Assembly: GCA_964616755.1 (NCBI GenBank)
Contig: CAZTSI010000017.1
Location: 1-64,000 of the forward strand
DNA length: 64,000 nucleotides
Origin: CAYNFR01 sp964616755
GTDB lineage: Bacteria; Bacteroidota; Bacteroidia; Chitinophagales; Saprospiraceae
Reading direction: 5' to 3'
The notes beneath the pieces are model-generated. The model had not been told where the DNA came from. It did not search any database and saw only the letters and a list, made by a program, of their open reading frames with translations. Every line of letters begins with the position of its first letter. Positions within the stretch are counted from its first letter, which is position 1. A program made the translations under genes and the position numbers. Of this stretch, positions 45,774 through 56,540 are shown piece after piece.

Positions 45774-48700
45774 GTGAAAGTATTCATTGTACATTTTTGT
45801 ATTTTTTGGTTTATCTGCTTTTTACCTGCGCAAGATTTATATTGGGTAGGTGGGAGTGGGGATTGGCACGATCCTGATAATTGGTCGTTTAATAGTGGAG
45901 GGCCTGGAGGTGATGGCGTGCCTAATATCATGAATAATGTTATTTTTAATGCCCAATCCTTTACGGGGCCAGGTCAGATAGTTAGCGTTACGCAAGCCGA
46001 TATTTTTTTCGCCTCCATGGATTGGACAGGGGCAACAGGAAATCCTATTTTTTCTGGCGTGGCGGCTTGGACAGCTACGGCCGCAGGTTCGATTCGATTT
46101 ATTGGAGCCATGCAACACGAATTCTTTGGCAACTATCGTCTTACAAGTGTGACAGCAGACAATGTCATAAGGGCTTCGGGTCAACAGTTTTATCTAGATT
46201 TAATCTTCAATAGCACTCAATCTTATGTCATTGAAGGAGATTTATATGTCGAGAGAACCTTGGATTTTAGACAGGGCAGACTCGATTTAGGGACGGGCAA
46301 TATAAGTGTGTTCACCTTTTTCTCGGATTATGCGAGTGTGCGTGAGCTCATAATGAACACAAGCACCATTACGCTTATTCAAAGAGTTCCTGGCAACGCG
46401 CCGTCATTCGTTTTGGCAGGTGATAATTATACGGTCAATGGCGCCAATGGCAACTTGATTTTTCAAGGGCCTGCTGGCAATCTTCGATTAAGTGGCACAA
46501 GTTTGGTGACTTTTCGATCCGTATTATTTGATGTTCAAAATGCCTTGTTAAACTCGACAACAGATATCCCACCGACCTTTTCTAATCTTATTTTTAGTGG
46601 CAATGGACAGATAGAAGGTAATCATATCATAGATCGCCTTCAGTTACCTAATGGTTTTGTTCTTTTTTTAGAGAATGGCAGTCGTCAAATTGTTCGGACG
46701 ATCGAGACGGGAGATTTTTGCGATGGGTTTGCTAGCATTATTGCTAATGTCGGCTCAAGAGTACAAGCCATAATAGAGTTTCCCGTTCGACCTATTTCCC
46801 TTGAAGGTTTGTTCTTAAGGGGAATTCGTGCCGTTACTTCAGGGGTTGTGATTGTCTTTAGTGGTGGGGATGGAGGCAATAATACTGGCTGGAATATCCA
46901 AGATATTTTTAGCCGCAATGTATATTGGGTAGGGGGGACAGGAGATTGGAAGGATAGGGCTAACTGGTCTGAAACAAGCGGTGGTCCAGGAGGAGCTTGT
47001 ATTCCTACCGGTGGCGATAGAGTGTTTTTTGATAATAACTCATTTAACTCGCCCAATGATACAGTGCGAGGAATAGCTCCTGGAATTGTAGAAAATATCA
47101 CCTACTCGTCTTCCATTCGCGCAACGATTGCTATACCATCTCTTTATGTAAATAATAATATCACCTTGGCGACCCCGGTCAATTGGCAGATTACGGATGT
47201 TTTCTTAATTGGAAACGATGAGATAGGTGCTACACAAGATCGACAGCGAATTAATTCGGGCTCAAATGTCTTGATCAATCTCACGACGTTGAGTCAACGA
47301 GAGATACTATTGGACAGCGATTTGAATCTGTCCGGCACATTGCAAATTGATGGTGTCGATCGCTTCAGAACAGCAGGATTTGATATTCGGACACAATTTT
47401 TCTTTGCGACAGATGCACCTATGATGAGTTTAGATTTATCAGGTTCCTGTATTACAGTTACTGGCTCCCGTTTGAATTTAGCCATGCCTCTTGTTATCAA
47501 CAATGTCATTATGAGCAATATTCAAGGCACGGAATTCAAGCTCACGGCAGCAGTATCAGGATTAGAGGCAAATACTGGGCCTATTGGTAGTGTCTACTTT
47601 ACAGATCCTGACGGTGATGCCTTACTGCGATCTATTGGTGATGTGCGCATCAGGACTTTGCGTTTTGCTGGAGATGGTGAATTAATTGAGGCTCGATTTT
47701 CCATAGACTCTTTATTCTTCTCCGCTGGGCATAATTATCGTCTTAGCGTGGGTCTAGACATTAGCGTCAATAATTACTTAGAAGGCTTGGGGGGATCCTG
47801 TGCACCCATAGGATTTTCTTCAAATGCTCCTGGCTTTGCGGCGGGTTTTAGCATGCCGCCTTCTGCTGCAGTTCGTTTAGAATATCTTGAAATACGGGAT
47901 TTGTCTGCGACTGGTGGAGCAAACTTTTTTGCGGGAATAGGTAGTGTGAATGTAGGAGGAAATAGTGGATGGACATTTCCCGACAGCAATCTTAATAACT
48001 CAGTGCGGCAATTTCTTGGGGCAGATATTCGTGCCTGTAGTGATAGCCTGATCGTTTTGCGGCCATTTCAAGCTGCTGATATCAGTAATATTACCTGGGG
48101 TGATGGTACCACACAATTGAGTTATAATGTTCCCTCCTCGGGTGGGCAGGTTATCGCTACCGTCACCTTTCCTAATACCTGCGAACTTTCTGACACTGTC
48201 ATTATCAATTTCGATCAGGCGATCGCCATTAATTTGGGCGTAGACACGATGATTTGTGCGGGTCAGAGTATTGTTCTCGAAGATTTGAATGCGACACAAG
48301 GATCTTTTCGCTGGAGTACTGGCGACACTAGCCAAATGATCAACATAAATACAGACGGGGCGTATAGCGTTAATGTAACGCGCGGTGCATGCACGGCAAC
48401 GGATCAAGTGAATGTAAGTGTCATAGATATACAGGCAATAAACTTAGGACGGGATACGACGCTCTGTGAAGGACAGCCATTTTCGTTAGCTGCTCCAACG
48501 GTGACGAACGGCAGTTATGTGTGGAGCGATGGTACGAGTCAAAATACTCTTTCCATTGTGTCGACAGGCACCTATTGGTTAGAAGTCGCCCAAGGGCAGT
48601 GTACACGCCGCGACAGTATAGAGGTTGAGTTTGATCAGGCGATCGCCATTAATTTGGGCGTAGACACGATGATTTGTGCGGGTCAGAGTATTGTTCTCGA

Positions 48701-51700
48701 AGATTTGAATGCGACACAAGGATCTTTTCGCTGGAGTACTGGCGACACTAGCCAAATGATCAACATAAATACAGACGGGGCGTATAGCGTTAATGTAACG
48801 CGCGGTGCATGCACGGCAACGGATCAAGTGAATGTAAGTGTCATAGATATACAGGCAATAAACTTAGGACGGGATACGACGCTCTGTGAAGGACAGCCAT
48901 TTTCGTTAGCTGCTCCAACGGTGACGAACGGCAGTTATGTGTGGAGCGATGGTACGAGTCAAAATACTCTTTCCATTGTGTCGACAGGCACCTATTGGTT
49001 AGAAGTCGCCCAAGGGCAGTGTACACGCCGCGACAGTATAGAGGTTGAGTTTGATGCTAGTTTTGCGATATCGCTTGGCCCTGATACGACATTATGTGCA
49101 GGGGAGAACTTAGACTTAAGCGTTTCGGCAGGATTCGATGAATATAGATGGGATGATGCGTCGAATACAAATATGCGCCAGATAAATGCTGAGGGAATTT
49201 ACAATATTGAAGTTACTCAAGGTGCTTGTGTACAACGGGATACTATAGCGGTAAATGTTACTACATTACCCACGTTTACTCTGGGGCGAGATACAGCCGT
49301 TTGCATCTCTTCAAATCTTGTTTTGAATAGCCCAGTACAAGGTTTTGATCTGTTATGGTCTAACGGCGCTAGTACGCCAATGATTTCTCCTGCTGTTAGC
49401 GGTCTGTATACTTTGCAAATTTCTCAGGGAAGGTGTACGGTATCGGATAGTATCGTGTTGACTATTGATACTTTACCTCTTTTACTTTTAGACTCCATAG
49501 GAATGGCTTGTGAAGGTGAGACATTGAACTTGGATGCGGGTGTCGCTAATCAGTATTTTTGGGCGAATGGAGAAAATTCCCGCAATATTGATGTGACTCA
49601 GTCAGGAAATTTTGAAGTGCGATTACAAAATGGTACTTGCGCCATTGAAGGTTCGACGAACATTAATTTTATTTCCTTGCCTGACTTTAGCCTTGGTCGA
49701 GATACGATACTGTGCGATGGTCAGCAATTATCGCTGAGCTCACCCAATGTTGCACTACCTATTCTTTGGTCTGATAATTCAACACAGTCCGAGCTAGTGG
49801 TTTCTAGCCCCAATATCTATTGGGTCGAAATAGAAGACTCAGGTTGCACTAAAAGAGATAGCGTAACGGTGGCTTTTGACCCACAGCTAAATTTATTTTT
49901 AGGTAATGACACTACGCTTTGCGAAAGCGAAGTATTGCAAATTACTACCAATGTGACGGCCTCTGAATATCGTTGGAGTACTTCTGAGACAACCTCAAAT
50001 ATTACGGTGACCAATACAGGACAATATGTACTTTCAGCCACTCAAGGGGCTTGTAGTGAATCGGATACAATCAACGTCAGTTATATTAACTTAGATAACC
50101 TAAACCTCGGTCTAGATCGAAATATATGTCAAGGGGATACGATTGTCCTTGACGCAAATATTGGCAATAACTTGAATTATCAGTGGTCAGATGGATCTAC
50201 AAATCCTCAGCTTTCTATATCTACCACTGGTGTTTACACAATTGAGGTAGGAAGTGATCGATGTCAAGTTAGTGATACAGTACGTATTGATGTAGATCCT
50301 ATTTTTAGTTTGGTCTTGCCGAGCGACACCATTATATGTGAAGGCGAAGTTATTCCCACGAATGGCCTTGGTAATCGTATTTCTTTTGTAAACTACCAAT
50401 GGCAGGGCAATCTCGTTCAAGACCCCATACAAGGGGAAATTATTCAACAAGGAGGTGTGTATACCTTAGTGGCCGATCGTGGTGCTTGTGTGTTGATCGA
50501 TTCAATTGATGTTCAAATTCAGATAGCTCCATCATTGGATTTAGGCAATCCGCAAACGGCTTGTCAGGGCGAAATGATCAACTTGAATGCGCGCGTGCCC
50601 AATAGCAGTTATATATGGTCTTCCGGGGAAATAACTGAATCAATAAGTGTAAGTGCAGACGGGGTTTATAGCGTCAATGTGATGAATGGAGTATGTCAGG
50701 TTAGTGATAGCGTCCAAATTACTTTTGCGCCCTTGCCCGAGATTAATCTAGGCCGTGATACGATTATATGCGAAGGTGAGTCCATAAATTTTGGTGACCC
50801 TCAAGGGCAACTCGTTTATCAATGGAGCACAGGCGCTAGCACTCCTACCATTAATGTTTCTCAACCGGGCATTTACAGTGTCATGATCGAAGATATGATT
50901 GGATGCATGAATACCGATGAGGTTAACTTAACAGTCAACCCTGTGGTTGCCTTTGATTTGGGAGGGCGAGATACTACATTGTGCGAGAATCAAATACTTA
51001 TGCTTAATGTGCCATTTAATGCTGCGACTATAACCTGGAGCACTGGCGAGACTACCAATGACATTTCTGTGAATCAACCAGCCATATATTGGGCAGAGAC
51101 CAATTTGAATGGATGTCGATTCCGAGATAGCATCCAATTAATTGTTCAGGAGCTGCCTAGTTTAACCATGCCTGGAGATACAACTATATGTCAAGGGGAT
51201 ACCTATATTGTCAGTCCCACAACTAATTCTAACCAATTCAATTGGTCAACAGGGGAAACTGGACCAAATCTTAGGGTCAACACACCTGGCCTATATACTT
51301 TAATGGTTGGTCCGTCGGGGTGTAATGTGACGGCGACCATCGATATTTCTGTTTCTCCAAGACCTAATTTTGATTTAGGTGCTGATAGAACTATTTGCGA
51401 AGGTGAAACGGTAATATTAACAGTGCCATCAGGTCAGGGAGATGTACAATGGAATACCGGACAAATGGGCTCTGCTATTAATGTAGATAGGTCTGGTGTA
51501 TTTAGTGCCGTTGTTGATCTGAACGGATGTTCTTTTACTGATCAAGTGATGATCACCGTCGAAGACCTACCGGTATTTGATCTGGGCGACGATATTTCTA
51601 CATGCGATAATTTACCCATTACCTTGGGCGTACCTCGAAATGATGTAGATGTGCTCTGGTCAACAGGGCAGATAGGATCGGTCATTACTACGAATGAGTT

Positions 51701-52079
51701 GGGCACGATCGTAGCTACCGCCATGTCAGATAACGGATGTGTCTATGAAGATGAAATAGATATTAGTAATAGAGAATGTCAGAGATTTCAATTGTATGTG
51801 CCTGATATATTCACGCCAAATGGCGATGCAACACATGACTTCTTTGAGCTCGGATTAGCAAGCAATGCGCAAATTCATGAATTTAGGATAGAGATATTTG
51901 ACAGAGTCGGCTCTCAGGTGTTCGTGTCAGAAGATCCAAATATGTCTTGGGATGGCAATGTTCGTTTGAATCCTGCAGCCGTCGGTGTGTATTCGTATGT
52001 TGTACGCATTCGTTTTTCAGATGATTTTGATCAAAATCGCCTTGAAGTTTTGCGTGGCTCACTGACGCTATTAAGGTAA
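45774..52079 (+). CDS. giant repeat protein with gliding-motility C-terminal (T9SS type B) domain
   Basis: This is a 2101-residue secreted protein that starts with GTG (signal VFIVHFCIFWFICFLPAQ). The first 800 residues are beta-rich and hold two copies of a YWVGGxGDWxDxxNWS motif (about residues 23 and 383). Then come 17 repeats of about 69 residues, each with LGxDTxxCxGE, WSTGET and a final GxC, spanning about 815 to 2000. Their spacing looks like an immunoglobulin-type fold. Repeats 1-2 are duplicated exactly as repeats 3-4 (420 bp). The last 80 residues (PDIFTPNGDATHDFFELGL onward) are a CHU_C/type B T9SS domain, so the protein is exported and probably cell-associated. It overlaps the end of the convergent transporter gene by 9 bases. 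Confidence 0.92.
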   Translation: MKVFIVHFCIFWFICFLPAQDLYWVGGSGDWHDPDNWSFNSGGPGGDGVPNIMNNVIFNAQSFTGPGQIVSVTQADIFFASMDWTGATGNPIFSGVAAWTATAAGSIRFIGAMQHEFFGNYRLTSVTADNVIRASGQQFYLDLIFNSTQSYVIEGDLYVERTLDFRQGRLDLGTGNISVFTFFSDYASVRELIMNTSTITLIQRVPGNAPSFVLAGDNYTVNGANGNLIFQGPAGNLRLSGTSLVTFRSVLFDVQNALLNSTTDIPPTFSNLIFSGNGQIEGNHIIDRLQLPNGFVLFLENGSRQIVRTIETGDFCDGFASIIANVGSRVQAIIEFPVRPISLEGLFLRGIRAVTSGVVIVFSGGDGGNNTGWNIQDIFSRNVYWVGGTGDWKDRANWSETSGGPGGACIPTGGDRVFFDNNSFNSPNDTVRGIAPGIVENITYSSSIRATIAIPSLYVNNNITLATPVNWQITDVFLIGNDEIGATQDRQRINSGSNVLINLTTLSQREILLDSDLNLSGTLQIDGVDRFRTAGFDIRTQFFFATDAPMMSLDLSGSCITVTGSRLNLAMPLVINNVIMSNIQGTEFKLTAAVSGLEANTGPIGSVYFTDPDGDALLRSIGDVRIRTLRFAGDGELIEARFSIDSLFFSAGHNYRLSVGLDISVNNYLEGLGGSCAPIGFSSNAPGFAAGFSMPPSAAVRLEYLEIRDLSATGGANFFAGIGSVNVGGNSGWTFPDSNLNNSVRQFLGADIRACSDSLIVLRPFQAADISNITWGDGTTQLSYNVPSSGGQVIATVTFPNTCELSDTVIINFDQAIAINLGVDTMICAGQSIVLEDLNATQGSFRWSTGDTSQMININTDGAYSVNVTRGACTATDQVNVSVIDIQAINLGRDTTLCEGQPFSLAAPTVTNGSYVWSDGTSQNTLSIVSTGTYWLEVAQGQCTRRDSIEVEFDQAIAINLGVDTMICAGQSIVLEDLNATQGSFRWSTGDTSQMININTDGAYSVNVTRGACTATDQVNVSVIDIQAINLGRDTTLCEGQPFSLAAPTVTNGSYVWSDGTSQNTLSIVSTGTYWLEVAQGQCTRRDSIEVEFDASFAISLGPDTTLCAGENLDLSVSAGFDEYRWDDASNTNMRQINAEGIYNIEVTQGACVQRDTIAVNVTTLPTFTLGRDTAVCISSNLVLNSPVQGFDLLWSNGASTPMISPAVSGLYTLQISQGRCTVSDSIVLTIDTLPLLLLDSIGMACEGETLNLDAGVANQYFWANGENSRNIDVTQSGNFEVRLQNGTCAIEGSTNINFISLPDFSLGRDTILCDGQQLSLSSPNVALPILWSDNSTQSELVVSSPNIYWVEIEDSGCTKRDSVTVAFDPQLNLFLGNDTTLCESEVLQITTNVTASEYRWSTSETTSNITVTNTGQYVLSATQGACSESDTINVSYINLDNLNLGLDRNICQGDTIVLDANIGNNLNYQWSDGSTNPQLSISTTGVYTIEVGSDRCQVSDTVRIDVDPIFSLVLPSDTIICEGEVIPTNGLGNRISFVNYQWQGNLVQDPIQGEIIQQGGVYTLVADRGACVLIDSIDVQIQIAPSLDLGNPQTACQGEMINLNARVPNSSYIWSSGEITESISVSADGVYSVNVMNGVCQVSDSVQITFAPLPEINLGRDTIICEGESINFGDPQGQLVYQWSTGASTPTINVSQPGIYSVMIEDMIGCMNTDEVNLTVNPVVAFDLGGRDTTLCENQILMLNVPFNAATITWSTGETTNDISVNQPAIYWAETNLNGCRFRDSIQLIVQELPSLTMPGDTTICQGDTYIVSPTTNSNQFNWSTGETGPNLRVNTPGLYTLMVGPSGCNVTATIDISVSPRPNFDLGADRTICEGETVILTVPSGQGDVQWNTGQMGSAINVDRSGVFSAVVDLNGCSFTDQVMITVEDLPVFDLGDDISTCDNLPITLGVPRNDVDVLWSTGQIGSVITTNELGTIVATAMSDNGCVYEDEIDISNRECQRFQLYVPDIFTPNGDATHDFFELGLASNAQIHEFRIEIFDRVGSQVFVSEDPNMSWDGNVRLNPAAVGVYSYVVRIRFSDDFDQNRLEVLRGSLTLLR
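48213..49055 (+). repeat. perfect 420-bp tandem duplication within the giant gene
   Basis: The segment 48213-48635 is identical base for base to 48633-49055, a shift of 420 (140 codons). Each copy encodes two of the 69-residue repeats. No synonymous change was found, while the neighbouring repeats differ widely. Confidence 0.95.
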
Positions 52080-52967
52080 TTTTTTCTTCTTTCGCAATCT
52101 GATACGGGGTGCCATTAATCTAGCAGAATAGATTTTCTTTCCTTGGAGGGTACGGATCATTAAAGTCAATATTAATATTGCTCCTCCGATTAAGGCATAC
52201 TTTCCAGGTTTTTCTCCATAGCCTATGACGACCCAAATAGGATTGAGCATGGGTTCTAAGAAGGCGATAATAGAACTTTCGATGGCCTTTAACCTTCGTT
52301 GTCCATAAATAAAGAAGATATACCCCAAAGCTATTTGGAAAATACCGAGCCAAGCAAGTATTCCAAAATTGAACCACGAAAAAATAGCCTCAAAATTTGC
52401 TGTTGTACTCATCAATGATATCACCCAAATATTGCCAATGAAAATAGAGCTCTCCGCGTGTTCAGATCGATTGGCTTTTTGAATCAATAAGAAAAAAGCC
52501 AGAATCACCCCGCTGATAAGCGAATAAACGATCCCTAAAAAATGCCCCTCTAAGGTGAAATCTTCAAGCAAAAAAATGCCCAATCCAATTAAACAGAAAA
52601 AAACAGTCCAGCCATCGCGGCGATCAAATTGAGTACCCAAAATCTTTGGCTCAAGGAGTAAGATTATCATTGGAGCCGTATACTGCAAGAAGATCGCATT
52701 GGCGGCAGTGGTCAATTTGGTGGCATTGACAAAGGTGTATAATAGGCCAAAATACAACAGACTTCCAACCAATGAGTATTGATTTAGTTGAAGTGCTTTT
52801 TTTCTATAAACTAAAAGGAATACTATACCTGCAAATAGTGATCTATAAAATAGAATGGTCGCCGGAGAATCATCAACAAGTTTTATGCCTAGACCTCCAG
52901 TACTCCAAAGTAAGGCCGCAATGATGGATGACGCAATACCAAGTTTTTGTGGTGACCAATGCTGCAC
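52071..52967 (-). CDS. EamA/DMT family transporter
   Basis: This is an inner-membrane drug/metabolite transporter with about ten membrane helices and two EamA halves (about residues 12-140 and 150-285). It begins LGIASSIIAALLWSTGGLGI and has a typical half-2 start LGIVYSLISGVILAFFLLIQ. Its 298 residues match the family. The substrate is unknown. It converges with and overlaps the giant repeat protein by 9 bases, and diverges from the S9 peptidase. Confidence 0.9.
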   Translation of the reverse strand: MQHWSPQKLGIASSIIAALLWSTGGLGIKLVDDSPATILFYRSLFAGIVFLLVYRKKALQLNQYSLVGSLLYFGLLYTFVNATKLTTAANAIFLQYTAPMIILLLEPKILGTQFDRRDGWTVFFCLIGLGIFLLEDFTLEGHFLGIVYSLISGVILAFFLLIQKANRSEHAESSIFIGNIWVISLMSTTANFEAIFSWFNFGILAWLGIFQIALGYIFFIYGQRRLKAIESSIIAFLEPMLNPIWVVIGYGEKPGKYALIGGAILILTLMIRTLQGKKIYSARLMAPRIRLRKKKKLP

Positions 52968-53119
52968 GGAAAGTAGCTTTTGATATCATTTGTACTGCGA
53001 ATGTAATCACAAAGCTCGCATTCTTGTCTATCCTCCACTTTCTACGATGTAGCTTTTGTCGCAATCGTTCCTTCCTAAGCTTTAATTATTCTACTTTAGC
53101 TTTATCAAATTGACGCTGT

Positions 53120-55183
53120 ATGTACTATAAGTCTATTTTCCTGATAGGTCTATCATTCGCTTGGTCTTTACTGAATGCACAAGAATCTTTGTTGTCTAAT
53201 TTTTTGTCAGCTCCATATACGAGCGAATTAGTGAAAAATGCGAAAGGCGATAAAATTGCTTGGGTAGAGAATAAGGCTGGTGCATTAAAGATATTCGTCG
53301 CAAATGCCCCCAATTACACGCCCACATCTATTTGGTCTTACGCACATGATATCGGTCTTCCGTTGAGTAATCTCCAATTTAGTCGGGATGATGTTCATTT
53401 GTATGCCGTTGTCGGAAGCGGAGTCAATAGAGAGGGAGTTATCGCCAATCCGGCTTCTCTTGTGCATTATCCTCAACAGACCTTATTCAGAGTCCATATT
53501 TCCTCTGCCAAGCTAGACACTATCGGTCATTATTCAAATATCGTTTTGTCTGAAAATGGTGCTTTTGGATTAATGGCCAAGGGAAAATCTATTTGGCGTA
53601 TAGATCTACAAAAAATGACCACCGAGTTAATCTTGACAGCACGTGGTGGTATTTCACAACTAGCTATTTCACCTGATGATAAGTCCATTGTATTTACGAG
53701 TAATCGTGGCGATCACAGTTTTATTGGTCATTACACCTTTGGTCAGGAGTCAATTAAGTGGTTGTCGCCTTCTGTTGACAAGGATATGTATCCCCAGTTT
53801 TCTCCATCTGGAGAGCAAGTAACTTTTGTCCGACAACCCGGCGATGATCAAGATGATTTGAGTAATCTTACAGGGGGGATTATGTTTTCGATTGTGGTGC
53901 ACGACTTAATATCAGGCAAGGCACAAACCATATGGTCTAGCCCGAAGGATGACGGGGGATTTGCTCAATATTATCCGTCGCATCCTTTGCTTTGGCTCAA
54001 GAGTGATCAAATTCTCTTTTACTCAGAACATGAAGCCTTTATGAAGCTATATCTTATGCTTCCGGATGGTAGTCAACTAAAGACCTTGATATCGGGTGAC
54101 TGTGAAGTTGAACAATTGGATGTATCCTCAGATGGACAAACCATCGTCTTTAACAGTAATAAGGATGACATCGATCGAAGAGATTTGTTTTCTTATGCGG
54201 TCAGTTCTGGCATACTTACGCCATTGACCACTTCTACCTCCATAGAGACAGACCCTTTGGTGATGGCCAATAGTGATATAATTTATAGAGAGGCTGATTA
54301 TCGCAGTTTTCCGAAGATTGTGAGAAAGTCTGCTGCCGATAAGTCGAGCATGAGATCCATCATCAGCACTGATCCTGCCATATCAAATGCCGCTCTTGAA
54401 CATGTGATGCCAGAGCAGGTGATATTTAGAGCACAAGATGGCACTACAGTGCATGGGCAACTTTTTGTGAAGGATAGAGACGCGCGAAATCCAGCCGTTA
54501 TATTTATGCATGGTGGGCCTATTCGTCAGATGTTGTTAGGCTATCATTACAGTAGTTATTATGCTAATGCGTATGCATTCAATCAGTATTTGGCTAATCA
54601 AGGATATGTGGTCTTAAGTATTAATTTTCGCTCAGGTATAGGGTATGGTCGCGATTTTCGGAGAGCAAAGTTTCAGGGGCCTCGCGGGGCGACAGAGTAC
54701 CAAGATATATTAGCTGGCGCGGCTTATTTGAGAGATTTAGACTTTGTGGATGCTGAGCGTCTGGGCTTATGGGGTGGAAGTTATGGTGGTTATCTAACAG
54801 CGCAAGGGTTGGCACGAAACAGTAATATTTTTAAAGCGGGAGTTGATCTTCATGGAGTACATGACTGGGCTTGGCGTGCTCGCGAATTCAGCCCCGGCGG
54901 GGGGTGGGGGCTTGGCCCAGATGATCTGGCATTAGCCTATGCTTCATCACCGATTTCGGACATAAGTGGTTGGACGTCTCCAGTGCTTTTTGTGCATGGC
55001 GATGATGATCGTAATGTTATGTTCGGCCAGACGATTGACTTAGTAAGACGACTCCGTGAAAAAGGCGTAGATCATGAGATCGTCGTTTTTCCTGATGAAG
55101 TACATGGGTTTTATCGATATCAATCTTGGTTTCGCACTTTCAAGGCTGCGGAAGACTTTTTTGATAGAAAACTAAAGAATTAG
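53120..55183 (+). CDS. S9 family prolyl oligopeptidase-like peptidase
   Basis: This is a secreted serine peptidase, likely a dipeptidyl or acylaminoacyl peptidase. A signal peptide (IFLIGLSFAWSLLNAQ) is followed by a beta-propeller with PD40 repeats (ISPDDKSIVFTSNRGDH, FSPSGEQVTFVRQPGDD, VSSDGQTIVFNSNKDD). The C-terminal alpha/beta-hydrolase has the nucleophile S554 in GLWGGSYGGYLTAQG, the acid in HGDDDRN and the base in DEVHGFYRYQSW. At 687 residues it is full length. The DUF819 gene follows after 1 base, so they are cotranscribed. Confidence 0.93.
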   Translation: MYYKSIFLIGLSFAWSLLNAQESLLSNFLSAPYTSELVKNAKGDKIAWVENKAGALKIFVANAPNYTPTSIWSYAHDIGLPLSNLQFSRDDVHLYAVVGSGVNREGVIANPASLVHYPQQTLFRVHISSAKLDTIGHYSNIVLSENGAFGLMAKGKSIWRIDLQKMTTELILTARGGISQLAISPDDKSIVFTSNRGDHSFIGHYTFGQESIKWLSPSVDKDMYPQFSPSGEQVTFVRQPGDDQDDLSNLTGGIMFSIVVHDLISGKAQTIWSSPKDDGGFAQYYPSHPLLWLKSDQILFYSEHEAFMKLYLMLPDGSQLKTLISGDCEVEQLDVSSDGQTIVFNSNKDDIDRRDLFSYAVSSGILTPLTTSTSIETDPLVMANSDIIYREADYRSFPKIVRKSAADKSSMRSIISTDPAISNAALEHVMPEQVIFRAQDGTTVHGQLFVKDRDARNPAVIFMHGGPIRQMLLGYHYSSYYANAYAFNQYLANQGYVVLSINFRSGIGYGRDFRRAKFQGPRGATEYQDILAGAAYLRDLDFVDAERLGLWGGSYGGYLTAQGLARNSNIFKAGVDLHGVHDWAWRAREFSPGGGWGLGPDDLALAYASSPISDISGWTSPVLFVHGDDDRNVMFGQTIDLVRRLREKGVDHEIVVFPDEVHGFYRYQSWFRTFKAAEDFFDRKLKN

Positions 55184-55184
55184 A

Positions 55185-56324
55185 TTGAATCCATTCCTTA
55201 CGTCGATTCTGCTAGTCATTGGTACGGTCATTTTTGTCCTGCGGGTCGATCGATTTGAAGAAAAATGGATCAAGTCCATTCTTGATTGGTTTCCGTCCAT
55301 ACTCTTTGCTTATCTGATTCCTGCGTTGTTTACTCATTTATTTGAATGGGACTTATCAGGGGTAGTACTTCATAGTTGGAGCAAGAGCATTATTATTCCA
55401 TTAGCCATCGTGTCGGTCATGAGCGCTTTGTCGTTCGAACAATTAAAGATAATAGGTTGGAGACCCTTAGTGCTTTTTGTTGGGGGATCATTCGCTATAG
55501 CAACCTTGCCTGTGATCTTAAGTATTGCATTTGGGTCTTTTGATAGTGATTTAAGGGACTATTTATTCGAACAAGAGTATTGGAAGGGTCTAGTGCCTAT
55601 AGTAGGTGGTTGGATCGGTGGTAGCACAAGCCAATTAGTGCTCAAAGAATTATCTGGGTGCCCAGAAAATTTATTTTTGGCGGTTTTAATTGTGGATAAT
55701 ATTTTGGTCAATATTTGGACTATTTTGATGTTTCAATTAATAAAGAAAAGTGATGAATTGAATGATTTTCTTAATATTCGAGGAGTCCGCCCCTGTGATC
55801 AGGCAGAACATAAGGAGTCCAATAAAAATTTTCAAACAAGCTTACTCACATTGTGTGTAACAGTGCTTACGGTGTTGATTATTGGCTATTGGGTCGATAG
55901 CTTTTTGTGGCAGGTAATCTTGCTATCTATCAGTGGTTTATTGCTCGGAAATCTGATTCATTGGTGGGATCATTCGATTGTATTAAAAGTGGGCGGGGTG
56001 TTGATTATTCTTATTATGGCAATCCTAGGTTTAAAACTCAATTTCGCTAACTTCAGTCTTCCAATTATGTTTGTTGTGTTGATAGTAGTCTGGTTAGTAT
56101 TGCATTTTGTAGTGATGTTGCTGCTTGCGTATGGATTAAAAGTACATGTGGCTTGGGTGCCAATTGCAAGCATGGCTAATCTTGGTGGTATTTCTACAGC
56201 CCCAGCGGTAACGGCTGCTTATGAAGTAAAATGGATGCCACATGCCATCTTGCTAGCCATTTTGAGCATGGTGACGGGTACGGGTTGGGGCATGTTAACG
56301 TGGTGGTTATTTAGTCAAATGTAA
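55185..56324 (+). CDS. DUF819 family membrane protein
   Basis: This is a polytopic inner-membrane protein of the DUF819 (YjcL) family, 379 residues with about ten membrane segments. It starts with TTG directly after the S9 peptidase stop. Family signatures are VPIVGGWIGGSTSQLVLKE, CPENLFLAVLIVDNILVNIW and NLGGISTAPAVTAAYEVKW. The transport substrate is unknown. Translational coupling to the peptidase suggests it might move a product of peptide breakdown, which is inference. Confidence 0.88.
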   Translation: MNPFLTSILLVIGTVIFVLRVDRFEEKWIKSILDWFPSILFAYLIPALFTHLFEWDLSGVVLHSWSKSIIIPLAIVSVMSALSFEQLKIIGWRPLVLFVGGSFAIATLPVILSIAFGSFDSDLRDYLFEQEYWKGLVPIVGGWIGGSTSQLVLKELSGCPENLFLAVLIVDNILVNIWTILMFQLIKKSDELNDFLNIRGVRPCDQAEHKESNKNFQTSLLTLCVTVLTVLIIGYWVDSFLWQVILLSISGLLLGNLIHWWDHSIVLKVGGVLIILIMAILGLKLNFANFSLPIMFVVLIVVWLVLHFVVMLLLAYGLKVHVAWVPIASMANLGGISTAPAVTAAYEVKWMPHAILLAILSMVTGTGWGMLTWWLFSQM

Positions 56325-56540
56325 TCCTTCGCAAGAATTAGTGACGGGCTAAATCATTTTTTTATCGATGTGATTTCTGTGAGATAATCCATATTAAATT
56401 TTGAAATCCATATCAATCGACCCTTCAGTAGGTCATTAAGTTCTATTTACAACAAAGAAGCTATGGTTAGGGGCTATGAGCCGCACTTATTCATCTACTA
56501 CCTTGTCTTAATAAATCAAGAGACATATCACCGATTCGCT

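Noticed and set aside
48000..48827. Two nearly identical minus-strand open frames (48000-48407 and 48579-48827)
   Set aside because: They are antisense shadows of the duplicated repeats in the giant gene, and their identity only reflects the 420-bp duplication.
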